DNA of 45,495 nt from Bradyrhizobium nitroreducens (GCF_002776695.1 NZ_LFJC01000003.1:2820471-2865965); one strand, 5' to 3'; shown: positions 26,017-35,682, numbered from the stretch's first letter. Notes: generated from the sequence alone by a model not told the origin. Numbers and translations are program-made.

Positions 26017-27348
26017 CTATTGACCGGGAATCCAGCTCGTTCCTGCGAGAGGAAGACGCGTCATTGCGGCAGCCTCTATCGTTAGCGCGACGAGATCTTC
26101 GGGCTCGAGATTGTGCAGGCGGCTCTTTCCGCACGCACGCGCGATCGTCTGCGCCTCGAGCGTGATCACCTTGAGATAATTTGCGAGCCGCCGGCCCGCC
26201 AAGACCGGGTCGAGCCGGGCCGAAAGTGCCGGATCCTGAGTCGTGATGCCCGCCGGGTCCTTGCCTTCTTGCCAATCGTCATAGCAACCGGCGGTCGTTC
26301 CCAAGGCTCGATATTCGTCTTCATACCGCGGATCGTTGTCGCCGAGCGCGATCAGTGCTGCAGTCCCGATGCCAACGGCATCCGCGCCAAGCGCAAGCGC
26401 TTTGGCAACGTCGGCGCCGCTACGAATACCGCCGGAAACGACGAGCTGTACCTTGCGGTGCATCCCGAGGTCCTGCAAAGACTGAACGGCGTTGCGGATC
26501 GCCGATAGAATCGGAATTCCGACATGCTCGATGAAGACGTCCTGGGTGGCGGCGGTGCCGCCTTGCATCCCGTCTAGCACGACCACATCGGCCCCCGCCT
26601 TCACGGCGAGCGCGACATCGTAGTAAGGACGGCTTGCACCGATCTTCAGATAGATCGGCTTTTCCCAGCCGGTAAGTTCCCGTAGCTCGAGTATCTTGAT
26701 TTCCAGATCGTCCGCACCCGTCCAGTCCGGATGGCGGCAAGCTGAACGCTGGTCTATCCCCTTCGGGAGAGAGCGCATCTGTGCGACCCGATCGGATATC
26801 TTCTGGCCCAGCAACATACCGCCACCACCGGGCTTAGCGCCCTGGCCGACCACGATCTCAATCGCGTCCGCCTTGCGCAGATCGTCGGGATTCATGCCAT
26901 ACCGGGACGGCAGATATTGATAGACGAGCGCCTTGGACTGCCCGCGCTCTTCCGGAGTCATGCCCCCGTCGCCAGTGGTGGTCGACGTTCCGGCGAGACT
27001 TGCGCCTCGACCCAAGGCCTCCTTTGCCTGAGCCGAAAGAGCGCCGAAGCTCATGCCGGCGATAGTGACGGGAATTGCCAGATGTAGCGGCTTCTTGGCA
27101 TACCGCGTCCCGAGCACGACGCTCGTCTCGCAGCGCTCGCGATAGCCTTCCAGGGGATAACGCGACATCGATGCACCGAGAAACAAGAGGTCATCGAAGT
27201 GCGGGACCTTCCGCTTGGTCCCACCGCCGCGAATGTCATAAATGCCGGTAGCGGCGGCACGCCGTATCTCCGCAATGGAGTGCGCGTCGAACGTTGCGGA
27301 CTGACGCGGCGGGATATACCCCCACGTCTTTTCAAGAGCAGTCATCAA
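26017..27348 (-). CDS. glxD: FMN-binding glutamate-synthase-type protein (GlxD/MgsC-like)
   Basis: 443 residues matching the FMN/Fe-S synthase domain of GltB as a stand-alone protein. Conserved parts are MSFGALSAQAKEALGRGASL, TTGDGGMTPEER, GQGAKPGGGGMLLGQKIS and VVSGGIRSGADVAKALALGADAVGIG (phosphate and FMN binding, split here only by reading). Together with the GlxC- and GlxB-like genes it forms a three-gene glutamate synthase-like enzyme. The same set serves as N-methylglutamate synthase (MgsABC) in methylamine users and as glxBCD beside glnT in rhizobia. Its start overlaps the glxC-like stop by ATGA. Loss of ammonia-channel specificity toward alkylamines cannot be judged from sequence alone. 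Confidence 0.88.
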   Translation of the reverse strand: MMTALEKTWGYIPPRQSATFDAHSIAEIRRAAATGIYDIRGGGTKRKVPHFDDLLFLGASMSRYPLEGYRERCETSVVLGTRYAKKPLHLAIPVTIAGMSFGALSAQAKEALGRGASLAGTSTTTGDGGMTPEERGQSKALVYQYLPSRYGMNPDDLRKADAIEIVVGQGAKPGGGGMLLGQKISDRVAQMRSLPKGIDQRSACRHPDWTGADDLEIKILELRELTGWEKPIYLKIGASRPYYDVALAVKAGADVVVLDGMQGGTAATQDVFIEHVGIPILSAIRNAVQSLQDLGMHRKVQLVVSGGIRSGADVAKALALGADAVGIGTAALIALGDNDPRYEDEYRALGTTAGCYDDWQEGKDPAGITTQDPALSARLDPVLAGRRLANYLKVITLEAQTIARACGKSRLHNLEPEDLVALTIEAAAMTRLPLAGTSWIPGQ

Positions 27349-28103
27349 TAGGCCCCGGCATTGTCGATATTGAAGTTGTAAAGCTTGCGAGCCGATCCAT
27401 AGCGGCGGAACTCGGATACATCGATCTTGTGGGCTTCGCCGGCTTGCTCGATCAGCGCAAACAGCTCCGCCCGATGCTCATCTCGCAACTCCTTTTCGAT
27501 ACAGTCCGCCCCGAGGCCCTCGACCTTGCCACGCACATAGATGTGGGCTTCGTATATCGAATCCCCCAAGGCATCGCCCGCATCACCAAATGCCACCAGA
27601 CGCCCGGTTTGGGCCATGAAAGCGGAGAGGTGCCCGATGTCGCCTTTGACGACAATGTCGACACCCTTCATCGAAATGCCACACCGAGCACCCGCGTTGC
27701 CATCGATCAACAACAGGCCGCCATGTCCGGTGGCGCCGGCAGACTGGCTGGCATCCCCTTTCACGTGGATCAGCCCGGACATCATGTTCTCGCCAACACC
27801 CTGGCCAGCATTTCCATGGATCACGATGCGAGCACACTTGTTCATGCCGCCGCAGAAATAGCCCACGTGGCCCGCCACTTCGACGTCAATGGGCGCATCG
27901 ATGCCAACCGCCACTGCGTGGGCACCGTTAGGATTCTGCACTCGCCAGAACGTCTCATTCGTCGGGACCTTCAGCGCCTGAAGCCGGGCGTTGAGTTCGC
28001 GAAGCGACAAAGCGGACAAATCCAACTCGGTGAACGGGTCCGATGGCCCCCGCCCTGTCCTGATGTCGCGGCCCGACCACGAGCCCAATTCGACTTGATT
28101 CAT
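27345..28103 (-). CDS. glxC: GXGXG-domain glutamate-synthase-type subunit (GlxC/MgsB-like)
   Basis: About 252 residues from the ATG at 28101-28103; frames further upstream run into glxB. The protein is a right-handed beta-helix of GXGXG repeats, visible as IVIHGNAGQGVGENMMSG, GATGHGGLLLIDGNAGARCG and IVVKGDIGHLSAFMAQ, corresponding to the C-terminal structural domain of GltB. It should bridge the amidotransferase (GlxB) and synthase (GlxD) subunits. There is 1 bp to the glxB stop and a 4-bp overlap with glxD. Confidence 0.87.
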   Translation of the reverse strand: MNQVELGSWSGRDIRTGRGPSDPFTELDLSALSLRELNARLQALKVPTNETFWRVQNPNGAHAVAVGIDAPIDVEVAGHVGYFCGGMNKCARIVIHGNAGQGVGENMMSGLIHVKGDASQSAGATGHGGLLLIDGNAGARCGISMKGVDIVVKGDIGHLSAFMAQTGRLVAFGDAGDALGDSIYEAHIYVRGKVEGLGADCIEKELRDEHRAELFALIEQAGEAHKIDVSEFRRYGSARKLYNFNIDNAGAY

Positions 28104-28104
28104 C

Positions 28105-29001
28105 TTAGTGTTCCCAGAAGTAAGGCGTTGCTGGCTTCGGCTCGAAGACCCGCGCGTTCGCAACACCGGGAAGCCCGGTGAGGCTGCGATATTCGGAGGC
28201 GAACGCCACGTAGTCGTCTGTCTCCGCCATGACGGCAGGCTTGCATGCGATCGGATCACGCAGCACGCCGAAGCCATTTTTGGTACCAACCACGAAGGTG
28301 AAGAAACCATCGAGATCATTGACGCTCGACTTCAGCGCATCGCCCAGCGCCCTGCCGCGCCGCAACTCTCGCGTGATGTAGCCTGCGGCAACCTCGGTAT
28401 CGTTCTCTGTTTCCGGAACGATGCCGTCCTGGCGGAGCTCACGACGCAGAGAGGCGTGGTTTGAAAGCGAGCCGTTGTGAACCAGGCACTGGTCGGGGCC
28501 TGTCGAAAACGGGTGGGCCCCGGTGGTGGTCACGGCCGATTCGGTCGCCATGCGCGTGTGGGCGATGCCGTGGGTTCCGGAAATCGACCGGATATCGAAC
28601 TTCCGCGCGACATCATCCGGATAGCCGACCTCCTTGTATATCTCAAGATTGGAGCCTTCGCTGAGGACCCGGATGTCCTGCGCATTCTCCACTATCCAAG
28701 CGCGGCACTGGGCCACCTCTTCCTCTGGGACAGTAAAAACGCTGTGCGTGTAGCGGTGCGTCGTCAAAATCGGCGCCCCCAGCGAGCGAGACAGGATCTC
28801 GCCCAGCGTCTGAAAATCACGTCTTCCATTCACAGATGTGAGCGTGAGCTTTACCCTGCCCGGCTCACTCGTCGTGTACAGAGCGAAACCTGCGGAATCA
28901 GGCCCTCGGCTACACAGCGCTGATGTCATGTCAGAGAGCAACGCCCCAAGCTCCGGCCTAAGCCGAGAGCTTTTGATAAACAATCCTGCAATTCCGCACA
29001 T
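28105..29001 (-). CDS. glxB: Class II glutamine amidotransferase (GlxB/MgsA-like)
   Basis: 298 residues starting at the ATG at 28999-29001, so that Cys2 (MCGIAGLF) is the exposed Ntn nucleophile after Met removal. An upstream in-frame ATG at 29013 would bury it. Other class II features: THRYTHSVFTVPEEE, TRMATESAVTTTGAHPF and CLVHNGSLSNHASLRREL. It would release ammonia from glutamine (or methylamine from gamma-glutamylmethylamide in the Mgs version) and pass it to GlxD. It is first of the glx trio, just downstream of the GlnT/GMAS-type ligase. Confidence 0.88.
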   Translation of the reverse strand: MCGIAGLFIKSSRLRPELGALLSDMTSALCSRGPDSAGFALYTTSEPGRVKLTLTSVNGRRDFQTLGEILSRSLGAPILTTHRYTHSVFTVPEEEVAQCRAWIVENAQDIRVLSEGSNLEIYKEVGYPDDVARKFDIRSISGTHGIAHTRMATESAVTTTGAHPFSTGPDQCLVHNGSLSNHASLRRELRQDGIVPETENDTEVAAGYITRELRRGRALGDALKSSVNDLDGFFTFVVGTKNGFGVLRDPIACKPAVMAETDDYVAFASEYRSLTGLPGVANARVFEPKPATPYFWEH

Positions 29002-29026
29002 CGCGATCTCCAATACAAAGCGAAAG

Positions 29027-30424
29027 CTAGAAGAAGCTGAGGTAGCGCTCGACTTCCCAATCCGAGACGTGCCGGTGATACTCCAACCACTCGGACTTCT
29101 TCAGCGACACGAATTCGTTGATGACCTGAGGCCCCAGCGCAGCGGAAAACACAGGATCGGCTTCAAGCTCTCCGATCGCCTCCGCAAGTGTTTGTGGCAG
29201 CAGCTCTACGCCCATGTCGCGAATTTCCTCGAGCGACAGACCATAGAAGTTCACGTTCTTCGGCTCGCCCGGATGGAGCTCGCGATCGATACCATCCAGC
29301 CCGGCAGCAATGAGGGCTGCGGTGGCGAGATAGGGGTTCATGCTGCTATCGCCGGTGCGAATTTCGATCCGGCCGTATGGTATGCGGGCCATGGCCGTGC
29401 GGTTGTTGTCGCCATACGCGATGAAGGCCGGCGCCCAAGTTGCGCCGGAAACCGTGCGCCCGACCACAAGCCGCTTGTAGGAGTTCACGGTCGGCGCCAG
29501 CAGAGCTGTCAAGCCCTTGGCATGAGCCATGACGCCACCAAGAAAATGATAGGCGAGCTTGGTCAGGCCAAGGCCATTTGAATCTCCATCATCGTGGAAG
29601 AGATTGCTCCCGTTGGCATCGGCAATCGAGCAGTGGATGTGCATGCCGCTGCCAGTGGAACTGCTCCTGGGTTTCGGCATGAATGAGCAGATCGCCCCGA
29701 GATCATTCGCAATTTCTGAGGCTGCCATCTTGAAGAACAAGATCTGATCCGCGGTCTTCAGCGCGTCTGCATATTTAAAGTTGATCTCGTACTGCCCGTT
29801 CGCATCTTCGTGGTCGATCTGATAGACGTCTACACCCACAGCCTGCAAAGATTCCGTGACACGCTCGAGGAAGCTGCGCCCCCGCATAAGACCTCGATAG
29901 TCGTACGCCGGCTTCGCAAGCGTGTCGGTACCGTCGAATGGTAGCAACTTTCCGTCGGCATCTCGACGCAATAGGATGAATTCGGGCTCCAGCCCCGTAT
30001 TCAGAGTCCAGCCACGCTCCGCCAGACGCGCGACCTGCCTCTTCAGGACATTTCGTGTATCCACCGGATGAGGGACTCCCTTCACCGTTCCTACGCCCAT
30101 CATTCGCGCATAAGCGGGAGCCCACGGCGTCACGGTCAACGTGTCCAGCTCGCAGACGACCATGTACTCAGCTTCGTGCGGAAGCATGCCAAGCCCCCAC
30201 GCGCCTGCTCCGGCAAACCCGGCTCCGTCGGTCAGAACATCTTCCAAGTGCTGCACGGGAACGGACTTGCTTTTGGCCACGCCGTGCAAGTCGACGAATT
30301 GTGCGAGGACGTAGCGAACTCCCGCCTGCCTCAGAAAAGCCTGAGCTCCGAGAAGGTCTAGCCCGCGAGGAGTAGCGAGACTGCCTGGGGCCAGCGCGCC
30401 GGTCCACGAATTGGGAAGATGCAT
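29027..30424 (-). CDS. glnT: Type III glutamate-ammonia ligase / gamma-glutamyl-amide synthetase
   Basis: 465 residues of the glutamine synthetase fold. The beta-grasp N-terminus has [20 protein letters not shown]. The catalytic part shows [60 protein letters not shown] and [20 protein letters not shown], so metal and ATP sites look intact. Members of this branch are annotated GlnT/GSIII in rhizobia or GMAS (gamma-glutamylmethylamide synthetase) in methylamine users, and sequence alone does not separate them. It has a strong ribosome binding site (AAGGAGAC) and is the first gene of the leftward operon. Next to an amidase and an FAD amine oxidase, an amine acceptor is likelier than ammonia. 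Confidence 0.88.
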   Translation of the reverse strand: MHLPNSWTGALAPGSLATPRGLDLLGAQAFLRQAGVRYVLAQFVDLHGVAKSKSVPVQHLEDVLTDGAGFAGAGAWGLGMLPHEAEYMVVCELDTLTVTPWAPAYARMMGVGTVKGVPHPVDTRNVLKRQVARLAERGWTLNTGLEPEFILLRRDADGKLLPFDGTDTLAKPAYDYRGLMRGRSFLERVTESLQAVGVDVYQIDHEDANGQYEINFKYADALKTADQILFFKMAASEIANDLGAICSFMPKPRSSSTGSGMHIHCSIADANGSNLFHDDGDSNGLGLTKLAYHFLGGVMAHAKGLTALLAPTVNSYKRLVVGRTVSGATWAPAFIAYGDNNRTAMARIPYGRIEIRTGDSSMNPYLATAALIAAGLDGIDRELHPGEPKNVNFYGLSLEEIRDMGVELLPQTLAEAIGELEADPVFSAALGPQVINEFVSLKKSEWLEYHRHVSDWEVERYLSFF

Positions 30425-30510
30425 TTAAAGTCTCCTTGAAGCTTCCGCGCCGTGCCGCGCCGCTCACTCGGCGGGTCGTTCCTATCTTGAAACCGTTGTA
30501 TAGCACTCTT

Positions 30511-30525
30511 GCATTTGCTGCAAGT
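30511..30525. promoter_or_regulatory. Palindromic operator copy 2 in the divergent promoter
   Basis: TTGCATTTGCTGCAA at 30511-30525 has the same TTGCA-N5-TGCAA form as 17242-17256. It lies between the start of the leftward glnT-like operon (30424) and the rightward FAD oxidase gene (30579), so a bound regulator could control both. A further TGCAA half-site follows at about 30539-30543. Neighbouring TATAGCA and TTATTAT stretches may be -10 elements. Binding by the XRE-cupin protein is inferred. Confidence 0.55.
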
Positions 30526-30578
30526 CGTTTTTATTATCTGCAACTGCACACGTCAAGAAAAGTTTGAGAGGCACGCTC

Positions 30579-31949
30579 ATGGCGATCTTCGTGGATCCAC
30601 ATTCGAAGAGCGAACCGATCGGAATTCGGCTGTCAGAGCTTTCTGAAGGCCGCACAAAATATTGGTCGACCCAGGCGGTACCTTATTGGTGGCGCGACGC
30701 CCCACCATCCCCTGGTCCCTGGCCAGAACCGGTCAAGAAGGCAGACGTTGTCATTGTGGGAGCTGGCTACACCGGCCTCTCCGCAGCCTTGGTTCTTGCG
30801 CGCGCAGGCAGGCACGTCGTTGTAGTCGATTCCTTTGCTCCCGGCTTTGGCGCAAGCACCCGCAACGGCGGACAGATTGGAAGCGGAAATCAAAAATTCC
30901 GAGTGAAGACGCTCATAGAAATGAAGGGCGAGCGGAAAGCTGTCGAGCTGCTGCACGAGGGCATCGAAATGCTTGACGGCATCGACGCTCTAATTGAACG
31001 CGAGAAGATCGACTGCTCGTTTGTTCGTTGTGGGCGCTTCCGTGGCGCGATGCGTGCCGAACACTATGAAGCGATGGCGCGGGACATGGAGGATCTCAAG
31101 CGTTATGCGGGAGTCGAGTCCTGCATGATTAGCCGACGCGAACAGCACACTGAGATCGCTACCGAGCTGTTTCATGGCGGGTCACTGTTGCCCGGGGACG
31201 CCAGTCTGCATCCCGGCAAGTATCACGCGGGTCTCCTCAATCGGGTCATCGAAGCTGGCGGCGCCGTGCACGGCAACATGCCTGTGCGGTCTATTTCATC
31301 GGATCGGGCCGGATACACGGTGCACTTCGAACGTTTCAGCATTCAAGCACGGGACGTTCTCGTCGCGACTAACGGATATACCAAGAATATTGGCGCATTC
31401 TTTCGAAAACGGATCGTTCCTATCCGCTCCGCACAGATCACCACCGAAGTCATTGCACCCGAGATCTTTCAGCGATTGATGCCGAACAGGCGCGTCTTTG
31501 GAAACACGAATCGGGTATTTTTCTACTTTCGCCCCGCCCCGGACGAGGACCGGCTGATCTGGGGCGGCCGCTCAAATCACTTCGCGAGAGACTCCGTCCT
31601 TGCAGCCTATTCGCACCTCGCTCGCGATCTTCTGCGCACGTTTCCGATGTTGGGCGACATACGGGTTCCCTACGCATGGAGCGGCCTGATCGGCTACACC
31701 TTCGACGAATTTCCGCATCTCGGCCGGTCGCCTGAAGGCGTCTACTACGCAATGGGTTATTGCGGGACGGGCGTATCGCGCTCCACGCACTTCGGACGGA
31801 AGATCGCGCTGCAGATTCTCGGCAAGACAGAGGGCCAGTCGGCTTTCAACGACCTTGTCTTCCCGAGTCATCAATTTCAGGCGTTCGCCAAACCCGCCGT
31901 TCCTATCGTCGAAACCTGGTACCGCCTGCGTGATGCAGCCGGATTGTAA
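30579..31949 (+). CDS. FAD-dependent amine oxidoreductase (DadA/PuuB-like)
   Basis: About 456 residues from the ATG at 30579. The N-terminal Rossmann dinucleotide motif is VVIVGAGYTGLSAALVLARA, followed by the DAO-family RNGGQIGSGN element near residue 105. The C-terminus has the second FAD contact region, YAMGYCGTGVSRSTHFGRKI. Such enzymes oxidise secondary or primary amines, for example gamma-glutamylputrescine in the Puu pathway, to an imine with transfer to oxygen or quinone. It begins the rightward operon, divergent from the glutamyl ligase, followed 12 bases later by the RidA-ALDH fusion that can take the imine onward. Substrate is not determined. Confidence 0.88.
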   Translation: MAIFVDPHSKSEPIGIRLSELSEGRTKYWSTQAVPYWWRDAPPSPGPWPEPVKKADVVIVGAGYTGLSAALVLARAGRHVVVVDSFAPGFGASTRNGGQIGSGNQKFRVKTLIEMKGERKAVELLHEGIEMLDGIDALIEREKIDCSFVRCGRFRGAMRAEHYEAMARDMEDLKRYAGVESCMISRREQHTEIATELFHGGSLLPGDASLHPGKYHAGLLNRVIEAGGAVHGNMPVRSISSDRAGYTVHFERFSIQARDVLVATNGYTKNIGAFFRKRIVPIRSAQITTEVIAPEIFQRLMPNRRVFGNTNRVFFYFRPAPDEDRLIWGGRSNHFARDSVLAAYSHLARDLLRTFPMLGDIRVPYAWSGLIGYTFDEFPHLGRSPEGVYYAMGYCGTGVSRSTHFGRKIALQILGKTEGQSAFNDLVFPSHQFQAFAKPAVPIVETWYRLRDAAGL

Positions 31950-31961
31950 AGGGAGAGTGGA

Positions 31962-33926
31962 ATGAATGTTATCGACAACTCCGTACTTGATACACGACGC
32001 AATATTTCATCTGGCGGCGCCTACGAAAATGTTTTCGGCTATTCGCGCGCAGTCGTGAAGGATGGCCAGGTTCACGTTTCTGGGACGTGTGCACCTGCGA
32101 GTTACGAGGGCCGCGGCGCCTACGAGCAAGCCAAGGGCGCGCTTGAGACAATCGCGACCGCACTTAAGAACGCGGGGTCAAGCCTCGCGGACGTGGTCAG
32201 AACGGTCGTTTATGTTCGCGATATCATGTACGCGGATGCTGTTGCAAAGGCTCATTTGGAGGCCTTTGACACCGTCCGCCCGGCCTCGACCCTTGTCCAG
32301 GTCACCTCGATGTTGCGGCCCTGGCAGCTAGTCGAGATCGAAGCCTATGCGCTAGTGGGAGGTTCGATATCGGGTAACACGCTACGAGCCCTCACAAGTA
32401 GCGACGAAGCAAAGGGGGCAGAAGCCCAAAATGCGAAGCGGGCTCCATTCCGCGCAACCTATGACAACTTCATTGGTGGCAGATGGACCCCACCTGCATC
32501 GGGTAAGTATTTTGACAATACTTCGCCGATCACGGGCCAAGTCATCTGTACGATCGCTCGCTCCGACCAGCATGACGTGGAGTTGGCATTGAACGCAGCG
32601 CACGCCGCGAAAGATGCATGGGGACGAACCAGCCCTGCCGAACGCGCGCTGATCCTCAACCGTATCGCCGACCGCATGGGGGAAAACCTCGAGCGGCTTG
32701 CGATGGCCGAGACCTGGGACAATGGCAAGCCAATTCGCGAATCGCGTGCTGCTGACCTGCCGCTGGCAATTGATCATTTCCGCTATTTCGCCGGCGCCAT
32801 TCGGGGCCAGGAAGGCAGTCTAGGCGAGATCGACCATGATACCGTCGCCTATCATTTTCATGAACCGCTCGGCGTCGTGGGGCTGATTATTCCCTGGAAT
32901 TTCCCGCTCCTGATGGCCTGTTGGAAGCTTGCGCCAGCACTTGCGGCTGGCAATTGCGTGGTCTTGAAGCCCGCGGAACAGACGCCCGCATCCATCATGC
33001 TTTGGATGGAGTTGGTGGCAGATTTGCTGCCGCCGGGTGTCGTCAACATCGTCAATGGGTTCGGGCTCGAAGCCGGCAAACCGCTTGCATCCAGCTCGCG
33101 CATCGCCAAGATTGCGTTCACCGGCGAGACTACGACCGGGCGGCTTATCATGCAGTACGCGAGCCAGAACCTCATCCCCGTCACGCTGGAACTCGGCGGC
33201 AAGTCGCCGAATATCTTCTTCAAGGACGTCGCGGCAGAGGACGATGACTTCTTGGACAAGGCGATCGAGGGGTTCGTCATGTTCGCGCTCAATCAGGGCG
33301 AGGTCTGCACTTGTCCCAGTCGCGCCCTGATACACGAGTCGATCTACGACCGGTTTATGGAGCGCGCGCTCAAGCGCGTTGCTGCCATAAGACAGGGCGA
33401 TCCGCGCGATGGCGACACCATGCTCGGCGCGCAAGCATCGAGCGAGCAACTTGAGAAGATCCTTTCCTATATCGATATCGGCAAGCAGGAGGGAGCGCAG
33501 CTGCTCGCTGGCGGCGAACGAGCCAGGTTGAATGGCAATCTTTCCGGAGGCTATTACATGCAGCCGACCGTGTTTCGCGGACGCAACCAAATGCGGATCT
33601 TCCAGGAAGAGATCTTCGGTCCAGTCGTATCGGTGACGACGTTCAAGACTGACGAAGAGGCCCTTTCCATCGCGAATGATACACTATACGGCCTGGGTGC
33701 CGGAGTATGGAGCCGCGACGCAAACCGCTGCTACCGTTTCGGTCGCGCCATTCAAGCAGGGCGCGTATGGACAAACTGCTACCATGCCTATCCAGCGCAT
33801 GCTGCGTTCGGCGGTTATAAGCAGTCCGGAATCGGACGCGAGACCCACAAGATGATGCTTGACCACTATCAGCAGACCAAGAACCTGCTGGTGAGCTATA
33901 GTCCGAAAAAGCTCGGCTTTTTCTAA
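31962..33926 (+). CDS. RidA-aldehyde dehydrogenase fusion protein
   Basis: 654 residues. Residues 1 to about 130 are a RidA/YjgF domain ([20 protein letters not shown], then [11 protein letters not shown] and [17 protein letters not shown], with the conserved RPAST arginine). After a linker, residues 160-654 form a full NAD(P)-dependent aldehyde dehydrogenase: [42 protein letters not shown] with Glu410, and [11 protein letters not shown] with Cys449 as nucleophile. RidA domains hydrolyse enamines and imines. Coupled to a dehydrogenase and following an FAD amine oxidase, the fusion should convert imine to aldehyde to acid in one polypeptide. Neither domain is truncated. This arrangement is unusual to my knowledge. 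Confidence 0.9.
   Translation: MNVIDNSVLDTRRNISSGGAYENVFGYSRAVVKDGQVHVSGTCAPASYEGRGAYEQAKGALETIATALKNAGSSLADVVRTVVYVRDIMYADAVAKAHLEAFDTVRPASTLVQVTSMLRPWQLVEIEAYALVGGSISGNTLRALTSSDEAKGAEAQNAKRAPFRATYDNFIGGRWTPPASGKYFDNTSPITGQVICTIARSDQHDVELALNAAHAAKDAWGRTSPAERALILNRIADRMGENLERLAMAETWDNGKPIRESRAADLPLAIDHFRYFAGAIRGQEGSLGEIDHDTVAYHFHEPLGVVGLIIPWNFPLLMACWKLAPALAAGNCVVLKPAEQTPASIMLWMELVADLLPPGVVNIVNGFGLEAGKPLASSSRIAKIAFTGETTTGRLIMQYASQNLIPVTLELGGKSPNIFFKDVAAEDDDFLDKAIEGFVMFALNQGEVCTCPSRALIHESIYDRFMERALKRVAAIRQGDPRDGDTMLGAQASSEQLEKILSYIDIGKQEGAQLLAGGERARLNGNLSGGYYMQPTVFRGRNQMRIFQEEIFGPVVSVTTFKTDEEALSIANDTLYGLGAGVWSRDANRCYRFGRAIQAGRVWTNCYHAYPAHAAFGGYKQSGIGRETHKMMLDHYQQTKNLLVSYSPKKLGFF
33905..33923 (+). 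terminator. Hairpin over the ALDH stop region, weak terminator
   Basis: GAAAAAGC (33905-33912), loop TCG, GCTTTTTC (33916-33923), an 8-bp stem ending in a T-run just before the TAA of the fusion gene. It could attenuate transcription into the DUF779 gene, but the stem is AT-rich and lies within coding sequence, so this is a weak call. Confidence 0.3.
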
Positions 33927-34026
33927 CGCGTTCAAGTCGACAATCGCTCGGTACTTTTCGAGCGGATTTCGGCCGGCGGTGCCCCTCTGCGCCGCCGGTC
34001 CAGAAGAACCGTGGAGAATTCTCGGC

Positions 34027-34389
34027 ATGCACGACAAGGTCACCGCGACATCCGCCGCAGTCGAACTGTTGGCCAAAATTGTTGCCGATCATGGTCCGGT
34101 AATGTTCCATCAGTCAGGCGGCTGCTGCGACGGATCCTCCCCGATGTGCTATCGACAAGGCGAGTTTCTCATCGGTGACCACGACATACTGCTCGGCCAT
34201 ATCAGCGGAATGCCGGTTTATATCGGCGCTGCCCAGTTCGAGGTATGGAAGCACACCGACCTGATCATCGATGCCGTTCCAGGCCGCGGCGGGATGTTCT
34301 CGCTCGACAATGGGCGCGAACAGCGGTTTCTGACCAGGTCGCGAATCTGTCCGATAGGGCTAAGCGGTCAAGACGCCGGGCCGGACTGA
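34027..34389 (+). CDS. DUF779 family protein
   Basis: About 120 residues from the ATG at 34027 (an in-frame ATG at 33979 adds 16 residues without family match). Conserved DUF779 features: HGPVMFHQSGGCCDGSSPMC with the vicinal cysteines, then GMPVYIGAAQFEVWKHTDLI and GRGGMFSLDNGREQRFLTRS. Genes of this family are frequently found beside aldehyde dehydrogenase genes, as here, and may be accessory factors. No catalytic function is established that I know of. Confidence 0.85.
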   Translation: MHDKVTATSAAVELLAKIVADHGPVMFHQSGGCCDGSSPMCYRQGEFLIGDHDILLGHISGMPVYIGAAQFEVWKHTDLIIDAVPGRGGMFSLDNGREQRFLTRSRICPIGLSGQDAGPD

Positions 34390-34572
34390 GTTGAAGGCGC
34401 GTTTCTAAAGAACCTGCCTCATTTGCCGCCAGATCAGTGTCAACCCATGTTCCAGTCGTCGCATCCGTGGCCCGGCGATCATCGACAAGAACGCCATCAA
34501 GCGACCAGCGAAAGGCAAATTGCCGTCGCGCTGCTTCTCGCGCGATTGCGGCGTCTCTCGCTCGCGCGAAGT

Positions 34573-34887
34573 GCTGATTCAATTCCGTCGGAGGCACCCA
34601 GCAAGCCGCGCATCGAGTCGCCCCGCTCAGTCGCGTTCGAGGGGGTGCGCGAGCGCGTTGGCGATGTGACAATCCATGATGGTCTCCCGGGGCGGGTCGG
34701 AGCGGAAGTCGCGCTCATGGGCCCTAACAGCGCTGGCAAGACGGCGGCACTCAATGTCATGACCGGCGTACTACCGAAACGTGGATTTCGCGTCGTAATC
34801 AATGGATTGGATGTGCTCCGACCCGACCCTTCTAGCCCGCGAGCCCAAAAAGGCGGCCTGGTGATGGCGTTGTCGCGACTGCCTTGA
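34573..34887 (+). pseudogene. Remnant of an ABC ATPase (LivG-like)
   Basis: An open frame ending at 34887 contains Walker A GPNSAGKTAALNVMTGVLPK and the following GFRVVINGLDVL strand of a branched-chain-type ATPase. It lacks the signature, Walker B and switch His, and the preceding residues have lost the normal start. It is a decayed fragment, and 34390-34572 holds nothing I recognise. It may be the relic of a second transporter or of a duplication of the operon upstream. Confidence 0.65.
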
Positions 34888-34903
34888 ACGACCTAGCGCA
34901 AAT

Positions 34904-35644
34904 GTGGCGATCCCAATGCACCGGATCTTCCAAAACTTCATAGACGCATTAGCGTGCGCGCAAAATTCCGCTGATTTTTCGGAGGCGATGGCGACGGTAG
35001 CTAGCGCTCTCGAACTGTCATGTTTTGCGTATCTTGCGCTACCGGGTGGCCATGAACGAAAGCCGCGCCTGATCTCGACGTATCCAAAGGAGTGGACTTC
35101 TCGCTACATTGAGAGTCGCTATGAATTGATAGACCCAGTCATCACTCGAGCCCTACAAACAGTCGAACCTTTTCAATGGGGAGCTGGGATATCTTCAAAT
35201 CAACGCTCGTCGATTCAGCAACAATTACTTGATGAAGCAGCTCAGTTTGGGATCCGGATCGGCTTTACGGTCCCAATACATGACGGTCGTGGCCCAATGG
35301 CAGCGCTGACATTCGCCAGCCGCAGGGGCACTCCTGTCTTTGACAACTGCGTCCAATCTCAGTCGCGTGTACTTCAGCTCATGGCGATGTATTTTCATGC
35401 TCACGTACAGCGCAAGCTTGTAAAGGAACCGGCTATAGATGGAATTCGCCTGTCTCCCCGCGAAATTGAATGTTTAGAATGGGCGGCTCAAGGCAAGAGC
35501 GCTTGGGAAATTGGACAAATCCTCGGACTCTCGCGTAACACGGTGGCGTATTACATGGAGAACGCGAAGCAGAAGCTCGGTGTTCGCACGATTGCGCAAG
35601 CGGTGGCGCGTCTAGCCGCTGCTAACAAAACCAAGCAGAATTAG
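34904..35644 (+). CDS. LuxR-family quorum-sensing regulator (TraR-like)
   Basis: Up to 246 residues. The start may be GTG 34904 or ATG 34916, with no clear ribosome binding site for either. Residues 20-165 form an autoinducer-binding domain with the conserved tryptophan and tyrosine/aspartate positions (YPKEWTSRYIESRYELIDPV, then FQWGAG). The C-terminus is a LuxR helix-turn-helix (LSPREIECLEWAAQGKSAWE, then SRNTVAYYMENAKQKLGV). It is followed by a LuxI-type synthase, and in conjugative elements such pairs (TraR/TraI) switch on excision and transfer. Confidence 0.9.
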   Translation: MAIPMHRIFQNFIDALACAQNSADFSEAMATVASALELSCFAYLALPGGHERKPRLISTYPKEWTSRYIESRYELIDPVITRALQTVEPFQWGAGISSNQRSSIQQQLLDEAAQFGIRIGFTVPIHDGRGPMAALTFASRRGTPVFDNCVQSQSRVLQLMAMYFHAHVQRKLVKEPAIDGIRLSPREIECLEWAAQGKSAWEIGQILGLSRNTVAYYMENAKQKLGVRTIAQAVARLAAANKTKQN

Positions 35645-35662
35645 GACGCACTTCCCCTACAA

Positions 35663-35682
35663 CTACAGGTAATGACCTGGAG
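35663..35682. promoter_or_regulatory. lux-box-like dyad between luxR and luxI
   Basis: CTACAGGT-AATG-ACCTGGAG at 35663-35682 is a 20-bp dyad with one mismatched position per half. It lies 47 bases before the synthase start and 19 bases after the LuxR stop. Size and half-sites resemble lux boxes, so autoinduction of the synthase is likely. Binding is inferred. Confidence 0.55.
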
